NCBI GenBank assembly: GCA_028015205.1
Contig: CM051511.1
Location: forward strand, 38,465,204-38,529,203
Direction: 5' to 3'
Origin: Mytilisepta virgata
Taxonomy: Eukaryota > Mollusca > Bivalvia > Mytilida > Mytilidae
DNA length: 64,000 nucleotides
Shown: piece by piece, positions 49,120-60,818 of the stretch
How the letters are laid out: the number at the start of each line of letters is the position of its first letter
Position numbering within the stretch: position 1 is the first letter of the stretch
Program-made: the position numbers and the translations under genes
Notes under the pieces: model-generated
The model's input: only the letters and a program-made list of their open reading frames with translations
What the model was told of the DNA's origin: nothing
The model's database searches: none

Positions 49120-49325
49120 TGTTCCGGAGTTTAGTATGGTGTCCATTTCACTGAAGTAGTATGCATTATTGTTTAGGGGCCAGCTGAAGCCCGCCTCCGC
49201 GTGTGAGATTTTTTTTGCCGCGTTGAAGACCCATTGGTAGTCTTGGGCTGTTTTCTGCTCTTTGGTCGGGTTGTTGTCTCTTTGACACATTCCCCGTTTC
49301 CATTCTCTATTCAATCCAGAGCTTG
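49120..49325 (+). repeat. Family B retroelement 3' tail
   Basis: Ends tgtctctttgacacattccc then cgtttccattctctattc, matching the minus-strand end of the 30.2-kb remnant. Preceded by atggtgtccatttcactga and gccagctgaagcccgcctcc. No coding part is attached. Confidence 0.6.
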
Positions 49326-49431
49326 CAATATGATCAATACTTGTGTTCCCTTGCTGTGGATACTAGTCAACATTTATGCAATGTTTATATGCTTATATGT
49401 TCTTGTCTTTATATATACATACTATAGTATT

Positions 49432-49595
49432 ATTGCGTAAGGTTTTCCATATTGACTTAGTTATTGGTCTGAGGCAAGACATATTGGACTGAGGCAAAGT
49501 CGAAGTCCAATATGGCTAGACAAGGAACCAATTACTAAGCCAATATGGCTAGACAAGGACCAATTACTAAGCCAATATGGAAAACCTTGCGCAAT
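49432..49595. repeat. Small inverted-repeat element with an internal duplication
   Basis: Arms 49432-49469 and 49558-49595 (attgcgtaaggttttccata ... ggaccaattactaagccaat) are inverted copies of 38 bp. Inside, ccaattactaagccaatatg plus gctagacaagga is partly duplicated (49528 and 49559). Further tattgactagtccaata-like words continue to about 49740. MITE-like. Confidence 0.75.
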
Positions 49596-49740
49596 TATAC
49601 CTTTATTGACTAATTAGTCCAATATGTCATATTGAGTAGTCCAATATGATCCTTTATTTACTAACAAGTCCAATTTGTCATATTGACTAGTCAATACGGG
49701 ATATTGGACGGGTATATGTCGTATTGGCGTACTTTGACAT

Positions 49741-51511
49741 TTTCTATTGTATTGACAGGTTTTATCATATTTAGGCTTATATTCTATTGTTAGTCAATAA
49801 ATGTTTATATAAATGTATGTTTATATTGTATGTTTTGGGGTTTTGTTGGCTTTTCTACAGCTCTTCTAGGGCGCAAATTGCAAATTAAATATTTGTTGTT
49901 GTTGTTGTATGATAAACTTTCTCCCATTAGAGACCAAAACAATTAAAAGACCAAAATTAGAAGTGAGAATAGCCGCCAAGTCCTTTTGACTTTCTATATA
50001 AACCTATACGGGGATGTGCGGAAAATTTGAGTGGGTTTTTTCCTGATTTTTTATATTAATTCGGGGAATATTTTGAGAATTGAATATTCATTCGGGTTGT
50101 ATTTACACAAACATTGTTTTTTATTTGATATTTGTATATAAACATCAGTATTAGTTCGGGTGTGCTTTTCTGATATAGCGTTTTTTGCGGGTAGGTATTA
50201 TCATCAAAATTATGTTTGGTTTATTATTGACATGTATTCTAGTATTTGCTCGGTGCCTTTTCTCAGGCCATTTCCGCACACTACCAGAGAGTCCCTCCCG
50301 CCCAGGAAAGAAAAACTTTCTACAAACATTGCAAATAAATGATTCTACAGAAAAAAACTATAAGGATAATCGGAAATATAATAGACATAAGGATAATCGG
50401 AAATATAATACACATTTCTGTTTAATTTTAAATGATATTCTTAATGGCAATCCTATGGTACTTTGCTATTCATAAGCAATTTCCGTATGATTTTGTTCCA
50501 AATCCGGCAAAGTCAATGTTGTCTCGACGTTTATCTAACTGAATTTGTGAGTAGAAATACGTATTTTATAATCGTTTCGTAAATGACGACCGTAAAATGT
50601 TCCAATGATGATATTAACAAATTACAGTCGTACAAGTTTATGTGACAGTAATTTCGTTCTGCTGAGAAAGTCATCATACATTTCGCACGCATGACTGTAA
50701 CTCATCAACTGAGAAATGTACACCGCATAGACTGGAGAACATGGTACACAAAGTCATGTATGTTAAGTTAAAAACTGGAAAGTTAAAATTATCACTTGTG
50801 TTATAATGTTTGATTCCGTCTATATAATGTTTTTTTAATCTTGAAGGACAAAATAATACACTGCAATTCACCCCCCCCCCTTTCCCAGTTGTGTATGAGG
50901 GGAATTCTTAGTTTGAAGCCAATATTCTTTACATTTTATTGTGGTTTTTATCGGTCACAGACATGACAGATGATGTTAATGTTTCAGTTTTGATTCTAAT
51001 GGGGTAGATTTGATATTGTGTTAAAAGTGCTTATAAAAGGTATGGTTATGCAGTGTGTAAGGAGCAGTTCTTTGATAGCTGTTCATCATCATAACAGTCA
51101 TAATCCGTGTATTTATCAGATCAGCGTGAAACTCAAACTTGGTATGTAACTCATTATTATAAGCTCACACACCAAAACTAAGATCACTTGGTAAAAGGGT
51201 TTGCGAAAAATATCCGGAAAACTATTATTAAGGGTAAAGCTAAAACCATCTAAAGACAGAGAGAGAAACTCCCTTGTTTTAAGAAGATTTAATACTTTTT
51301 CAATCAGAGATCTTTATGTTAATCCCCGACATTCTTCAGTTGACTTCTCACATTAACTTTGTCAATTTCTTTGTTGGGAGATTACATTTAATGACAATGT
51401 TGTCGAATTTCACGACAGTGTTGTTATTTTGTATCACAATGTTTTTATTTTCAAACAAAATGATCACAGGCAATGATCGTCCGACCCTGGAACAAACTTT
51501 GCATGGTTTAT
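49741..51511. other. Unassigned sequence
   Basis: Apart from the short tandem repeat and a C run at 50871-50880, nothing was recognised on either strand. Confidence 0.35.
50359..50414. repeat. 29-bp tandem repeat, two copies
   Basis: ataaggataatcggaaatat followed by aata(g/c)aca occurs at 50359 and 50388 with one difference. Confidence 0.85.
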
Positions 51512-51529
51512 TTTAACTCGGTAGTCTTT

Positions 51530-51651
51530 CAATTGGGCGGATTGGGATTTCAATTGGGCTGAATTTTTTTTTCAATTGGGCTGAAAAAGTATTTCAATTG
51601 GGCTGAAAAAAAATTGCAAATGGGCGGAATGCAATTTTTTCAAATGGGCTG
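51530..51651 (+). promoter_or_regulatory. Left terminal array: six copies of an 11-bp motif
   Basis: Copies caattgggc(g/t)g or caaatgggc(g/t)g start at 51530, 51551, 51573, 51595, 51617 and 51641, so the spacing is 21, 22, 22, 22 and 24 bp. Such regular subterminal copies are usual sites for transposase binding in DNA transposons; binding here is inference. Confidence 0.8.
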
Positions 51652-51791
51652 ATTACCTGTGATTTTCCGATGACTAATCTAACCAACATGTAGTTTTCGG
51701 GTTACAATTATATTTGTATTAAAAGTATTTTTAGTTTTATTGGCATCCTAAAACATAGAATTTTTACATATAAATTTATTTCATAACAATA

Positions 51792-53239
51792 TCATACATA
51801 CATACAAATTGCTAAAATACTAAAAATATTCTTTTGAAATTTCATAAAATAGATAGTTCGGGCTTGGAATTTGTACCCCACAACCTTTATGAACTCCTTC
51901 CGCGAAATGTCACCAGATGTATACTTTCCGTACTCGGTCATCAGAAGTCTGATTTTGTCTCTATCTACTCTTCTTGGTGTCGACTCGTTGTTTAAAGCAC
52001 GGACTTTGATGTAAGATGTAGCCTGAACTTGCTTTAATACATCGATGAAAATGAACAGATTTGGGTGAGCACTACAGAACTGAGCATTGAAGTGTCCGTG
52101 GAACGATTCCGGTCCATTGTTGGTCCTTTTACAGTTTATAGAAGGAGCAGCTGCCCATAAGTATGGGGGTATCTCGAGTCCTGTGACACATAATTGTCCA
52201 AAATGTAATCTGCAAACTTCGTACACCGAGGATCCCGTGGTGTTTCGGACATGATGTCTTCAACAAAACTATCCTCAACATCACCTGGAGATAGAAATGC
52301 CAACCCAAAAAAGCTAGTGAGCCACTTGCCAATCTCGCATGACTTGTCCTTGTACTGATCGGAGAGTCCGAGATTCTGGATTTTCCTGTACCATGACTGG
52401 CCTAAATGAAAGCGACAGCAATCAATACTAGACGTTGCAAATATTGTCTGAAGCACATTCAACATTGAGCGTTCAAAATCAACATGGATACTGGCCGGTG
52501 AAAGAACAAGATCTCGGTTTTCACAAAGAGTTATAATAGCACTCCATAAGTCTCTGTAGCATTGTTCAGACTTTCCAGGAAGTAACGCAAACAACAAAGG
52601 AACATAGTTCCCATTCTTACAGCCATGCACAGAGTACATTTGATAAAAGTGTTTAGGGCAACTTTTGAAAGTTCCATCAACAAAGAGTTCGTCTACAGTT
52701 TTACACATGCACTCTAAATTTGTATATGTAGAAAATATGACAATTCCCGAAATCTCATCATTGTGTAGCACAAAATTTTCATCTTTACTCGTGGCAATTT
52801 GTAATTCTGTCAAAATTTGATGTGTATCAATTCGGTTTTTCGGCAAGGTAGGAAATTCCTTTCTCCGCTGTCGGTATAAAGCAAGCGAAGCATTCTTCAA
52901 GTCTTTAGGCTCTAAAGTCGATTCAGGGAAATTTTGTAATTCAGTTCTTATGACTTTGGACGGGCGAGCGGTAATGTCATCAAATGCTCTCCTTTTAACC
53001 TGAACTCGCAGAAGTTTTGCTTCTATTTTCTGTTCGTTGCTGTCGTGATTATGTGAGTTTTTCGAAGATATCACATGAAGTCCACTTGTATCTGTTCTCA
53101 AACGTGCCTTACAAGTACTACGAGTACATCTCCAACTAATGTCACCAGATTTCAGAGTAGCGTCAATACGGAAATTATATCCATCATAGATTAAGCACTT
53201 TTTCCCTCTGCTTGTTTCTGTCAACTTTATGTCGTCCAT
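51792..53239 (-). pseudogene. FLYWCH/MULE transposase, one frameshift
   Basis: The minus-strand ATG is at 53239 in good context (accATGG). Residues 20-65 form a FLYWCH-type zinc finger: WRC (C38), C43, H63 and H65. Residues 165-280 form a MULE transposase core with FVDGTF (D188), VDFE (D254) and CCRFHLGQ (C274/C275, H278). The third acidic residue lies in NNGPESFHGHF in the next frame, near 52100. The frames change near 52165-52175 at a run of five C (minus strand; five G at 52164-52170 on plus). A single missing base there explains the break, whether a real mutation or an error in a homopolymer. The second frame runs from about 52165 to a stop at 51792. Total length would be near 480 residues. 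Role: DDE-type cut-and-paste transposition. Confidence 0.88.
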
Positions 53240-53564
53240 GGTTTCTCTTAGTATTTTACGGACTAAATGATTACATTTATACTGCGAATTTCGTTCACAT
53301 TATGTCATAGAGGTCATGTGCATACTGTTTATATTTTTTGTCGTAATTGAATACCAACACTGAATTAATCCTATTAAATCTTAGTTAATCCTACACTTGT
53401 GAATTCAGATCTTAATCAATCACTTTTTATGTAATCATATTGTTTAAAAGTCAGGTGACAACGAACAAAAAATAGAAGCACTTCTGCAAGTTCTGATGCA
53501 GGACATCTCTATTTATTTCATATTTTACTAGTTACACTTCATCTATTTTACCTGTAAAACACGT

Positions 53565-53653
53565 CCGCCCAATTGCAAAATAAAAAACGCCCAATTGCAA
53601 AACTAAAAAACGCCCAATTGCAAAAAAAGATAATTGGCAAATCCGCCCAAATG
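53565..53653 (-). promoter_or_regulatory. Right terminal array: four copies of the same motif, inverted
   Basis: Copies (c/a)cgcccaa(t/a)tg start at 53565, 53587, 53610 and 53643. Spacing is 22, 23 and 33 bp. A degenerate word (taattggcaa, 53631) lies in the widest gap. The array lies about 325 bp upstream of the transposase start, so it may also serve in its promoter. Confidence 0.8.
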
Positions 53654-53673
53654 AAGTGCGTCCTTTAACTCGG

Positions 53674-55488
53674 ATTAGTTAAAGACATTAGAAAAAAATA
53701 TAATTAATTTATATGCACTGTAATATTTGAGACTTTTTCCATCTTAGTGTTGCCCTCAATACTTAATGTGATCTTGTACATTGTGTATATATTGTTTTAA
53801 AATATGCAAATTGAAGATAAAGTTGGAACAGAGAGATGACTGGACAAAAGAATAGAGGAATAAATTAGTTCATTAATATCTATCTCAAGAGTAATTAGAT
53901 AACCCTGATAGCCAGTGGCAATTTTGATCGTTAATTTTGTACATAATAGCAAGTTTTGAGCAATCTTTAATGAGAAAATATACATATGACTAATTATTGA
54001 ATAGTGTAAATTAAATGTAACAAACAACAATTACAATATAGCAAAGTGCTCTCGACCAATGAAATTATAGAATTTGGTGTTTCTTAATTGTGAAGAATGA
54101 ATGTATAACATGTTCTTAGTAAGGGATTATCCTATTGTTTTCTTACCATTCAAAACAATGAGTTCCTATAAATGAGCACATTTATCCCCTTACAGAATCT
54201 GTGAGTGTAGCTTATTATAAAATTAATTTGAATTTGAAAGAAAATAATGTAACTGTTGTAGTTTTTAAGATCAGCAATGTTGAACGCTAAATACCATAAT
54301 ACCTATACAAAAAAGAAACATCTAAAGGCATTAATACATTATATATGTAATACTGTAAACTCAGATTACTTGACCCGCGGCTTGTCATAATCGAAATTTC
54401 AAGTATTCCGATATAATTAAAACAGGAGGTAAAATTAGTATTGGAATTTAATGTAATGGATGTGGATTTGATTAGTCTCCCTTTTTTAGGTTCAGATTAA
54501 TGTTTTCTTAATTATATGTTTATTTTAAGTTTAATTTGATTAACACACACTAAAATATAAAGTAGCTTAATTTGTTTAACTGTTAAAGTATTTAACTATG
54601 ATATCTGTTTAATATTTTATGAATTTTAGCTTATTCAAAATTTCTTCCATATCTTATCTTTAAATTTATCTGAGAAAGTTATAAGATTTTATCTTTACAT
54701 TGATCAGGAGTTGCAGCGGTGGAGAGAAGACCACTCTCCGCGTGTACGAGCCGGCATTACTGCCACCTTTCTTTTACACTTTAATTTAACGCTCGTAGTT
54801 AATCATGAAGAAAGGGATTATCATTCTCATACATATACTAAGCCATCTGTGATTCTTTAACATTAAACAGAGACAGTTTTTCAAAATATCAGAAGTGAAC
54901 TTTATTTAAGCTTTGGATTTTTTTCTATAATTTTTATGATTAATAAAAAAATCTTTTACAGGATTTTTTTTATTACTGCAATAATCAAGTTATCCTAACT
55001 TTTCCCATTATAAATCATACTGAAATCTTGAAATACTCTATTCAAATGTTTCTAAAATGTTACAAGAAACCCACAAAGATCTTTCAGGAATATTTAATTA
55101 GAATTCATGAGATATAATGTTAATATTTGAAATATGCTTAGAGAAGATTTTATAACAAACAGTACCATGGTGGACTCATACATGTGTATTGAGTTTTAGG
55201 TTCAATTCCTCTAGACTGTAATAAAATGTATAATCTTGCAAAAACACTAGGATTGAGTGGAATGATTAATTTTTTTTGTATTGTGGATTGTTATTCTGTA
55301 TCCCTAAACGTTTCATATTATACAACTGAAAATAATGTAGAAAAAATTCATGGAGCACCAAATATTTTGTGAACAGCGATACTTTTGAAAATCATTATGA
55401 CAGATTATTTCCAGTCATGTACAAATTTTACATTATTTTCCATACAGAGGAGTCAGGACTTGATAACATTGATAACTTATAATTTAAT
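53674..55488. other. Unassigned AT-rich sequence
   Basis: No gene or repeat recognised. A GC-richer patch at 54705-54765 (ggtggagagaagaccactct, acgagccggcattactgcca) stands out but could not be identified. Confidence 0.35.
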
Positions 55489-56544
55489 GATGTGGATTCA
55501 TGTGTCTCAATAGAGTTGGGATCAACATCTTTATTTAAACATTAAAGTCATAAACTAACGATGTTGATTCATGTGTCTCAACAGAGCTGGGATCAACTTC
55601 TTTATTTTGGATTTAAGTGTTTATCTGATCAGATGTGTACGAATCACATCGGTTAACTTAAGGGCGAAGAGATGAGTATGCGAGTTTGCACCATGTATCG
55701 ATGTTTTATTCATATATAATATCATATGGTCGCTAACAATCGATTCTCAACTATAATCTGTCTAATAAAAAACAATGTGTATCCGTATGTAATCAAATAA
55801 AGTCTAGACGACGAAGCGCACGTCAAAGGCGTAACGTCATAAAACAGAAACGGGAAAATGTGTTATTCAAAAGAGCGCAACGTTACATTAGCACTTTCGT
55901 AAATAAATAGTAAAAACTGTGTTTCGTATTCTTACAAGAATAAATGAATACGTTAGTTAAACAATTAATAAATAATTAACTTATATTTAAAATTTGAATA
56001 TTTCAAATCTTACAAGATGGATTAATTAAAGAAAGACAATAACTAGCAATGTTGATTGATGTGTCTCAATATAGCCTGGATCAACCTTTTTTCAAAGTTA
56101 AAAGACATAAACATCTTTATTTTGGATCTAGGGGATAAATTGCCGAGATCAGTATCTTAAAATAAAGACCTTGTGATAAACTAACGATGTGGATTCGTGT
56201 ATCTCAATACAGCTTGGATCAACATATTTTTTGAAAGTTAAAAGAATTAAATTGCGTGTCGTAAATATCTTTATTTTCGATTTAAGTGAAAAATTGCTGA
56301 GATCAACATCTTAAATTAAAGACTTCTGATAAACTGGATGTGGATTCGTGTGTCTCAATACTGCTGGGATCAACATCATTTAAAAAGAATTATAAAGTGA
56401 TAAACTAACAATGTCACATTAGAGCTGGGTTCAATATCTTTAATTAATTATATATTATAGGAATAAACTACCTGGCGTAAAACAAAAATAAAAGGTTAAC
56501 TAACAGTGTTGATTCATGTGTCTCAATAGAGCTGGGATCAACAT
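55489..56544 (+). repeat. Dispersed array, seven copies of an approximately 40-bp word
   Basis: The word gatgtggattcatgtgtctc plus aatagagctgggatcaaca occurs starting near 55489, 55560, 56048, 56186, 56337, 56409 (internally deleted) and 56505. Most copies are followed by atctttatttt-like sequence and preceded by aaactaac. Spacing ranges from about 70 to 490 bp, so it is not a simple tandem. A 400-bp unrelated stretch (55640-56030) interrupts it. No frame. Confidence 0.8.
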
Positions 56545-56939
56545 AAATTGTTAAAATATGTAAATATAAAAATGTATACAAATATATAAAATATTTATAA
56601 AATAAATACTAAAAAAGTACCCTGGTGAACTCGTATTATCTATGGGAGTTTGAGGTTGATTCTGTATACATATTTAAATTTTAAAAAATAAGAAAATAGT
56701 TTTAAAACACTTTTTAAATAACAAATTCAAAAGAAATTTCGCAGAACCCAGTGACACATCTGCATTACGCTGTTTTCATTTTTCTTAGGCGAAAACCATT
56801 TCAGTCAATCCCGCATAACCCAATAAGGGGATGCCCATTTGAATTTGAGGGGAGGGGTGTGGGGTGCTGGCAGATTTGATGAGGTTGGAAAATTTAGTTA
56901 CATTTTTGCGTTAAATTGAAAGAAAATCAACAGCATATT

Positions 56940-58520
56940 TTGATAATTATAATACTTCCTATATGCCATGGGTATAAAATTGTGTGTTGAGGATCTTGAT
57001 TTGCATCTGTCCTATGAAGAAACCAGAGCCTAACATAAAAAATGCCTCAGAAATTAATGCTTTAAGCATATTTTGAAAATTCGCTAATTTTCGATCCCAC
57101 TTTTTGCTCCATAAATGAAATCAAATTTTAAAACCTTATTGCGAATTTACATCATATGTACAATCATTCTATAATCAAAGTAGAAGCCTAGCATCAATAG
57201 GGATTTGATGTCACATTCATATTTTGACAATTTGTTGATTTCGTCCATTAAGCGTCCATTAAGAAAATGAAAATTTTGAAAAAAGGACAAATATGCCTAA
57301 GGAGCAATCAAAAAACGTAATCTATTGGACAGACAAACCAGGGAAGACAAATGAACAACCACAAGCGCAACAATTAAACACAGAAAACTAAAAAAAACAA
57401 TGAACAACACGAACTCCTATAAAAACCAGGAGTGAACCCAGGTGTTCCGGAAGGGTAAGCAGTTCCTGCTCCGTATACGGCATTTGTCGTGAAGTTCAGC
57501 AAAGTCAATCCGGGGGAAGTCACGACAGTGGGAACAGGTCCAACATCATATTAGATATTGGAACACTGTTATGGTAAATCAATTCGTGATGACGACCGTA
57601 AAATGACATTAACTTATCCCTGATAAAACCCTGGTTAAGAAGCTTTTGTGACGGCAGTAATCCTCTTTGTCGAAAGTCAGGGTAACTCACGCATCCCCTT
57701 GAAAATCGGATAAACTGAGAAACGTAGACGCCATATGCAGGCGATGCTGGTATATTGCTTCTCAAGAAGGAAAACTTAACAATAGGAAAGTTGAAGTCAT
57801 CATGTTTGTCATAAAGTTTTGTCATCAAATGTCCATCATATTCTATTTCAAGAAACAAATCCAAATATGAAGCGGACTTTGATGTATCTGTAGTATCCTT
57901 AATTTCAAGCTCACTGGGGTAGATAAGTTGTAGAAAGTCTCGTCATCTATATAACGAAAAGTGAAATTAAAGGATTGGGCTAGTTTCTTTTTGTTTTCAC
58001 GTATTAACCCTTGAATGAATTCGGCTTCATATGAGTACAGAAACAGATCGGCAGGATCACAGTTGGTTCCCATCTTTCCATCTTTACCAATAAAGAAACC
58101 AGAAGCATAGAATAAAAAAAATGCTTCAAAAGTTGATGTTTTAAGCATATTTTGAAAGTTCGCTCATTTTCGGTCCCAAATTTCGCTCCACGAAAGAAAT
58201 CAAAATTTCAAAACCTTATTATGCGTCTAAATCACATGTACACTCATTCTATAATGAATGTAGAAGCCTTGCATCAGTAATCAATGAGGACGTGATGTCA
58301 CAAGCATATTATGATAATTCGATCGTTTTAGGTCCCACATTTCACTCGAGCGAAATCAAAGATTTTAAAACCTTAGTACGTATCTAATATATATATACAA
58401 CACTCCTGTGAAGGAATTTAAATGCTATACCAAAAACTGAATGAGGAGTTGATGTCACAAAAAAGTGTGACGGACGGACAGACGGACGGAGACAACAACA
58501 ATATACCCGTAATGCGGGTA
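56940..58520. repeat. Array-type repeat hosting a retroelement insertion
   Basis: A block of about 250 bp occurs twice in direct orientation (57005-57260 and 58085-58350): agaaaccagagc, ttaagcatattttgaaa, ttcgctcattttcg, aaaaccttattgcg, tacaatcattctataat and tgatgtcac. The end at 58467-58520 (gtgacggacggacagacgga, then acccgtaatgcgggtat) is typical of bivalve repeats ending in cgga runs. The reverse-transcriptase remnant lies between the two blocks. Confidence 0.6.
57286..58075 (-). pseudogene. Reverse transcriptase remnant, C-terminal half with 3' tail (family A)
   Basis: On the minus strand the frame from 58072 reads MGTNCDPADLFLYSYEAEF, then QSFNFTFRYIDD (catalytic YIDD, near 57970-57935). 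After a frame break it continues at 57864 with DLFLEIEYDGHLMTKLYDK, DDFNFPIVKFSFLRSNIPA, AYGVYVSQFIRFSRGC and VPISNMMLDLFPLS before a stop at about 57520. The region just after MGTNC lacks several residues normally present there, and the frame shifts once in the middle. The 5' end is cut at 58075 in the middle of the palm. The tail (57286-57520) also occurs at 1-95 and 44910-45118. Probably Penelope-like. Confidence 0.82.
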
Positions 58521-60759
58521 TAATTACTCTCTTTGATGCCACTCCTGTCATTTTATATATTTGCAAATTAGATTTAGTCCTTAATGCCCACTCTAACTGG
58601 AGTTTGCTAAATGAATCTACCCAAAAATAAAGCCCAAACACAAAGCAATAATACAACATATAACAGGAAAGCCCAACAAGAATATACGTCTGAAGAAAAA
58701 TTTTAATTAATAATTTGATCTTGAACTGGTCTTTGTCGTACATATAAGAGGTAGTTTTCTTGTGCCTCGATTGTATCTTAAAATATGATAAGAGACATTG
58801 TTGATTAATTCTTGACATAAAAACCTCAAAAGTTCAAGCAAATCGACGGCGCTTTTATTATAATATACTGCATCAAATAGTTTGAGCTACAATGGAGCAT
58901 GTCAACAAAATATTATGTTCTATATGTCCTTGGCCTAGGAAAGTGCAGTAAAATTTCATTTCGCTAAAATTATGTAAAATACGACATTTTTTTTACCAAT
59001 GCGACATTTGGGATGTAATACTGCCTAAGGCCTAAACTCTTTCAGATGTCCTGATATTGAAACGTATAAATCTATACATTGAAATAATAACAGTTAACAT
59101 CTTTATTTACACCAAAAAATACATTTACATACATGTACATGTACAAATGTATACAATACTGTACTCATTAAAACAAATAAAAGCATAATTTGTGTTTTTT
59201 TTTTTTTTTACATTTTGGTAAATCGTTAAATTTTGCTGAGATAATAACATTATAACAATGGCATTCGAAACATTTTTACCCGTGATACACTGTAAAACAC
59301 GAAATAATGTGTACGCATCATACGAAAACTCTATTGGGAGCAGTTTATACAAATTTACTTGTTAATCTCTACCAATGGTAAAGCATTCTTCTGTATTTGA
59401 ACACTTACAGAAAATATATATAAAAAGAGGAGAGATTCTTTATTGATTAATTTCATTCGTTGGGCACATCTAATAATAAACAGTGTTAGTAAAACTTTAT
59501 GGTAATTAAGTCTTTATCGTCCTATTCCCTTGCTTTATAGCAGATAAGATAGTTCTAGGAATAAATAGATTTCTACTGTCGCAACACAGGTGAGTGTTGT
59601 GTCAGTTAAAATGTGTCTGACCCAACGCTAAAAATGGTTGAGGAAGTCATATTTTAACCATAGCAGCAAATATGTTGTCTGACACAACGTATGCAGTCAT
59701 TTGCAACAAATCTTGTAGTCATTTACAGTTACAAACGACTGGCATTAAGGAGTAATTGCTATCATATAAATAAGGTGTAAGAGTTTGGCTTATTTTTGTA
59801 CAGAATTTCAAAATGAGCAAATTTATTATTTGAACTATTCCAGTATCACAGTTTCTTAAACACATTAACCCCGTGTATGTTTTAATAATATTTAAGTATT
59901 CTATACTGAGTATAAAATGTACAGCAGGACATTTTCCGTGCCATGAAAGTATTTGTAAAAAGTTAATAATTCAGGTCTAGCGTCTTCTATTGGATTCTTA
60001 GATTCAAGAATTAATTTCTTTGTTTTTCCCCATTTTAACCTGTCGACTCACACCATGGAACTTTTTAGGTTTTAGAAATCCCATGATTAACGACATTGTG
60101 TATTAATATTAGGCGAAGTTTACTCATGGTTATGAAACTGTAAACATATGGGGAAATGTGCCAATGAGATCAGGTGGGAAGATATATAATATATATGTGG
60201 ATTGATCTTCAACAGTAGCAGAACAAACACAAAATTACCCCATGATGGTAAAATTTCTTCAAAAGTAACCACAATTCCTGAAAGAAATACATTTTAATTT
60301 ACAAACAAGACAAATATGTAATAATAAAACAAAATCAAACCCCCTTTTCTTGTATTCATCTTTCGTTCATGTCTAAATGTTTTCATAAAATGAATATTTG
60401 GAGAAAACTTGAGATAAAAAAATATGCATGCTTTAGTTTTGACGAAATATTTGACTATGGTTTGATGTTTGTCGAGGAAGGAAATTTGTGGCAGCGCTGA
60501 TGAGCTTGTATCTTTCATCGAATCTGGATTTTTTCAGTCTTAATTTTTTAATCAAATGCAACTTATATTTTGTTTTCAAATGCCCATAAGATAAGCAATT
60601 ATAACAAGTTATAAAAATTTACATCTCACCATAAAAGTCACATATAAATACAATGGACGTTCACCTCAATAGGCAACAAGAATAATCTACCCCTTCAAGG
60701 CCAAAACTTTAAACTTCCTCTTTCAACGTACATGTACTCTACAATATTCATGAGCAATG
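58521..60759. other. Unassigned AT-rich sequence upstream of the GPCR poly-A site
   Basis: No coding region or repeat recognised. Any downstream exons of the receptor are not needed because its frame ends with a normal stop. Confidence 0.35.
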
Positions 60760-60765
60760 TTTATT
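60760..60765 (-). terminator. Candidate poly-A signal AATAAA for the GPCR gene
   Basis: AATAAA on the minus strand about 54 bases past the stop codon. AT-rich surroundings make chance matches common, but position and spacing suit a short 3' UTR. Confidence 0.45.
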
Positions 60766-60818
60766 AATATAGTCTTAAACTTCACATTTGTGTCAAACAA
60801 TTCGGTATCACTGTCTAG

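Larger units (their letters stand above)
51512..53673 (-). mobile_element. Complete Mutator-like (MULE) DNA transposon with FLYWCH transposase
   Basis: A target duplication tttaactcgg is present at 51512-51521 and 53664-53673. If the element begins GG and ends CC, the duplication is 8 bp; counted in full it is 10 bp. MULEs make 8-11 bp duplications. Both termini share ttgggcggatt and contain arrays of an 11-bp motif in opposite orientations (left 51530-51651, right 53565-53653). Between them is a single transposase gene on the minus strand with one frameshift. The element is about 2.14 kb between duplications, so short that only the transposase fits. A close relative with an unbroken gene may exist elsewhere in this genome. 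Confidence 0.88.

Noticed and set aside
51935..51965. Minus-strand CUGAUGA followed by a CCG/CGG hairpin and AAA, hammerhead-like
   Set aside because: It lies in transposase coding sequence, GAAA is available only by using the last base of the stem, and there is no matching stem I.
58384..58818. 144-codon minus-strand frame with hydrophobic stretches
   Set aside because: Overlaps a repeat end with cgga runs and has no conserved domain; likely chance.
60490..60525. CUGAUGA followed by a possible stem and CGAAUC
   Set aside because: GAAA is replaced by GAAU and no stem I partner was found.
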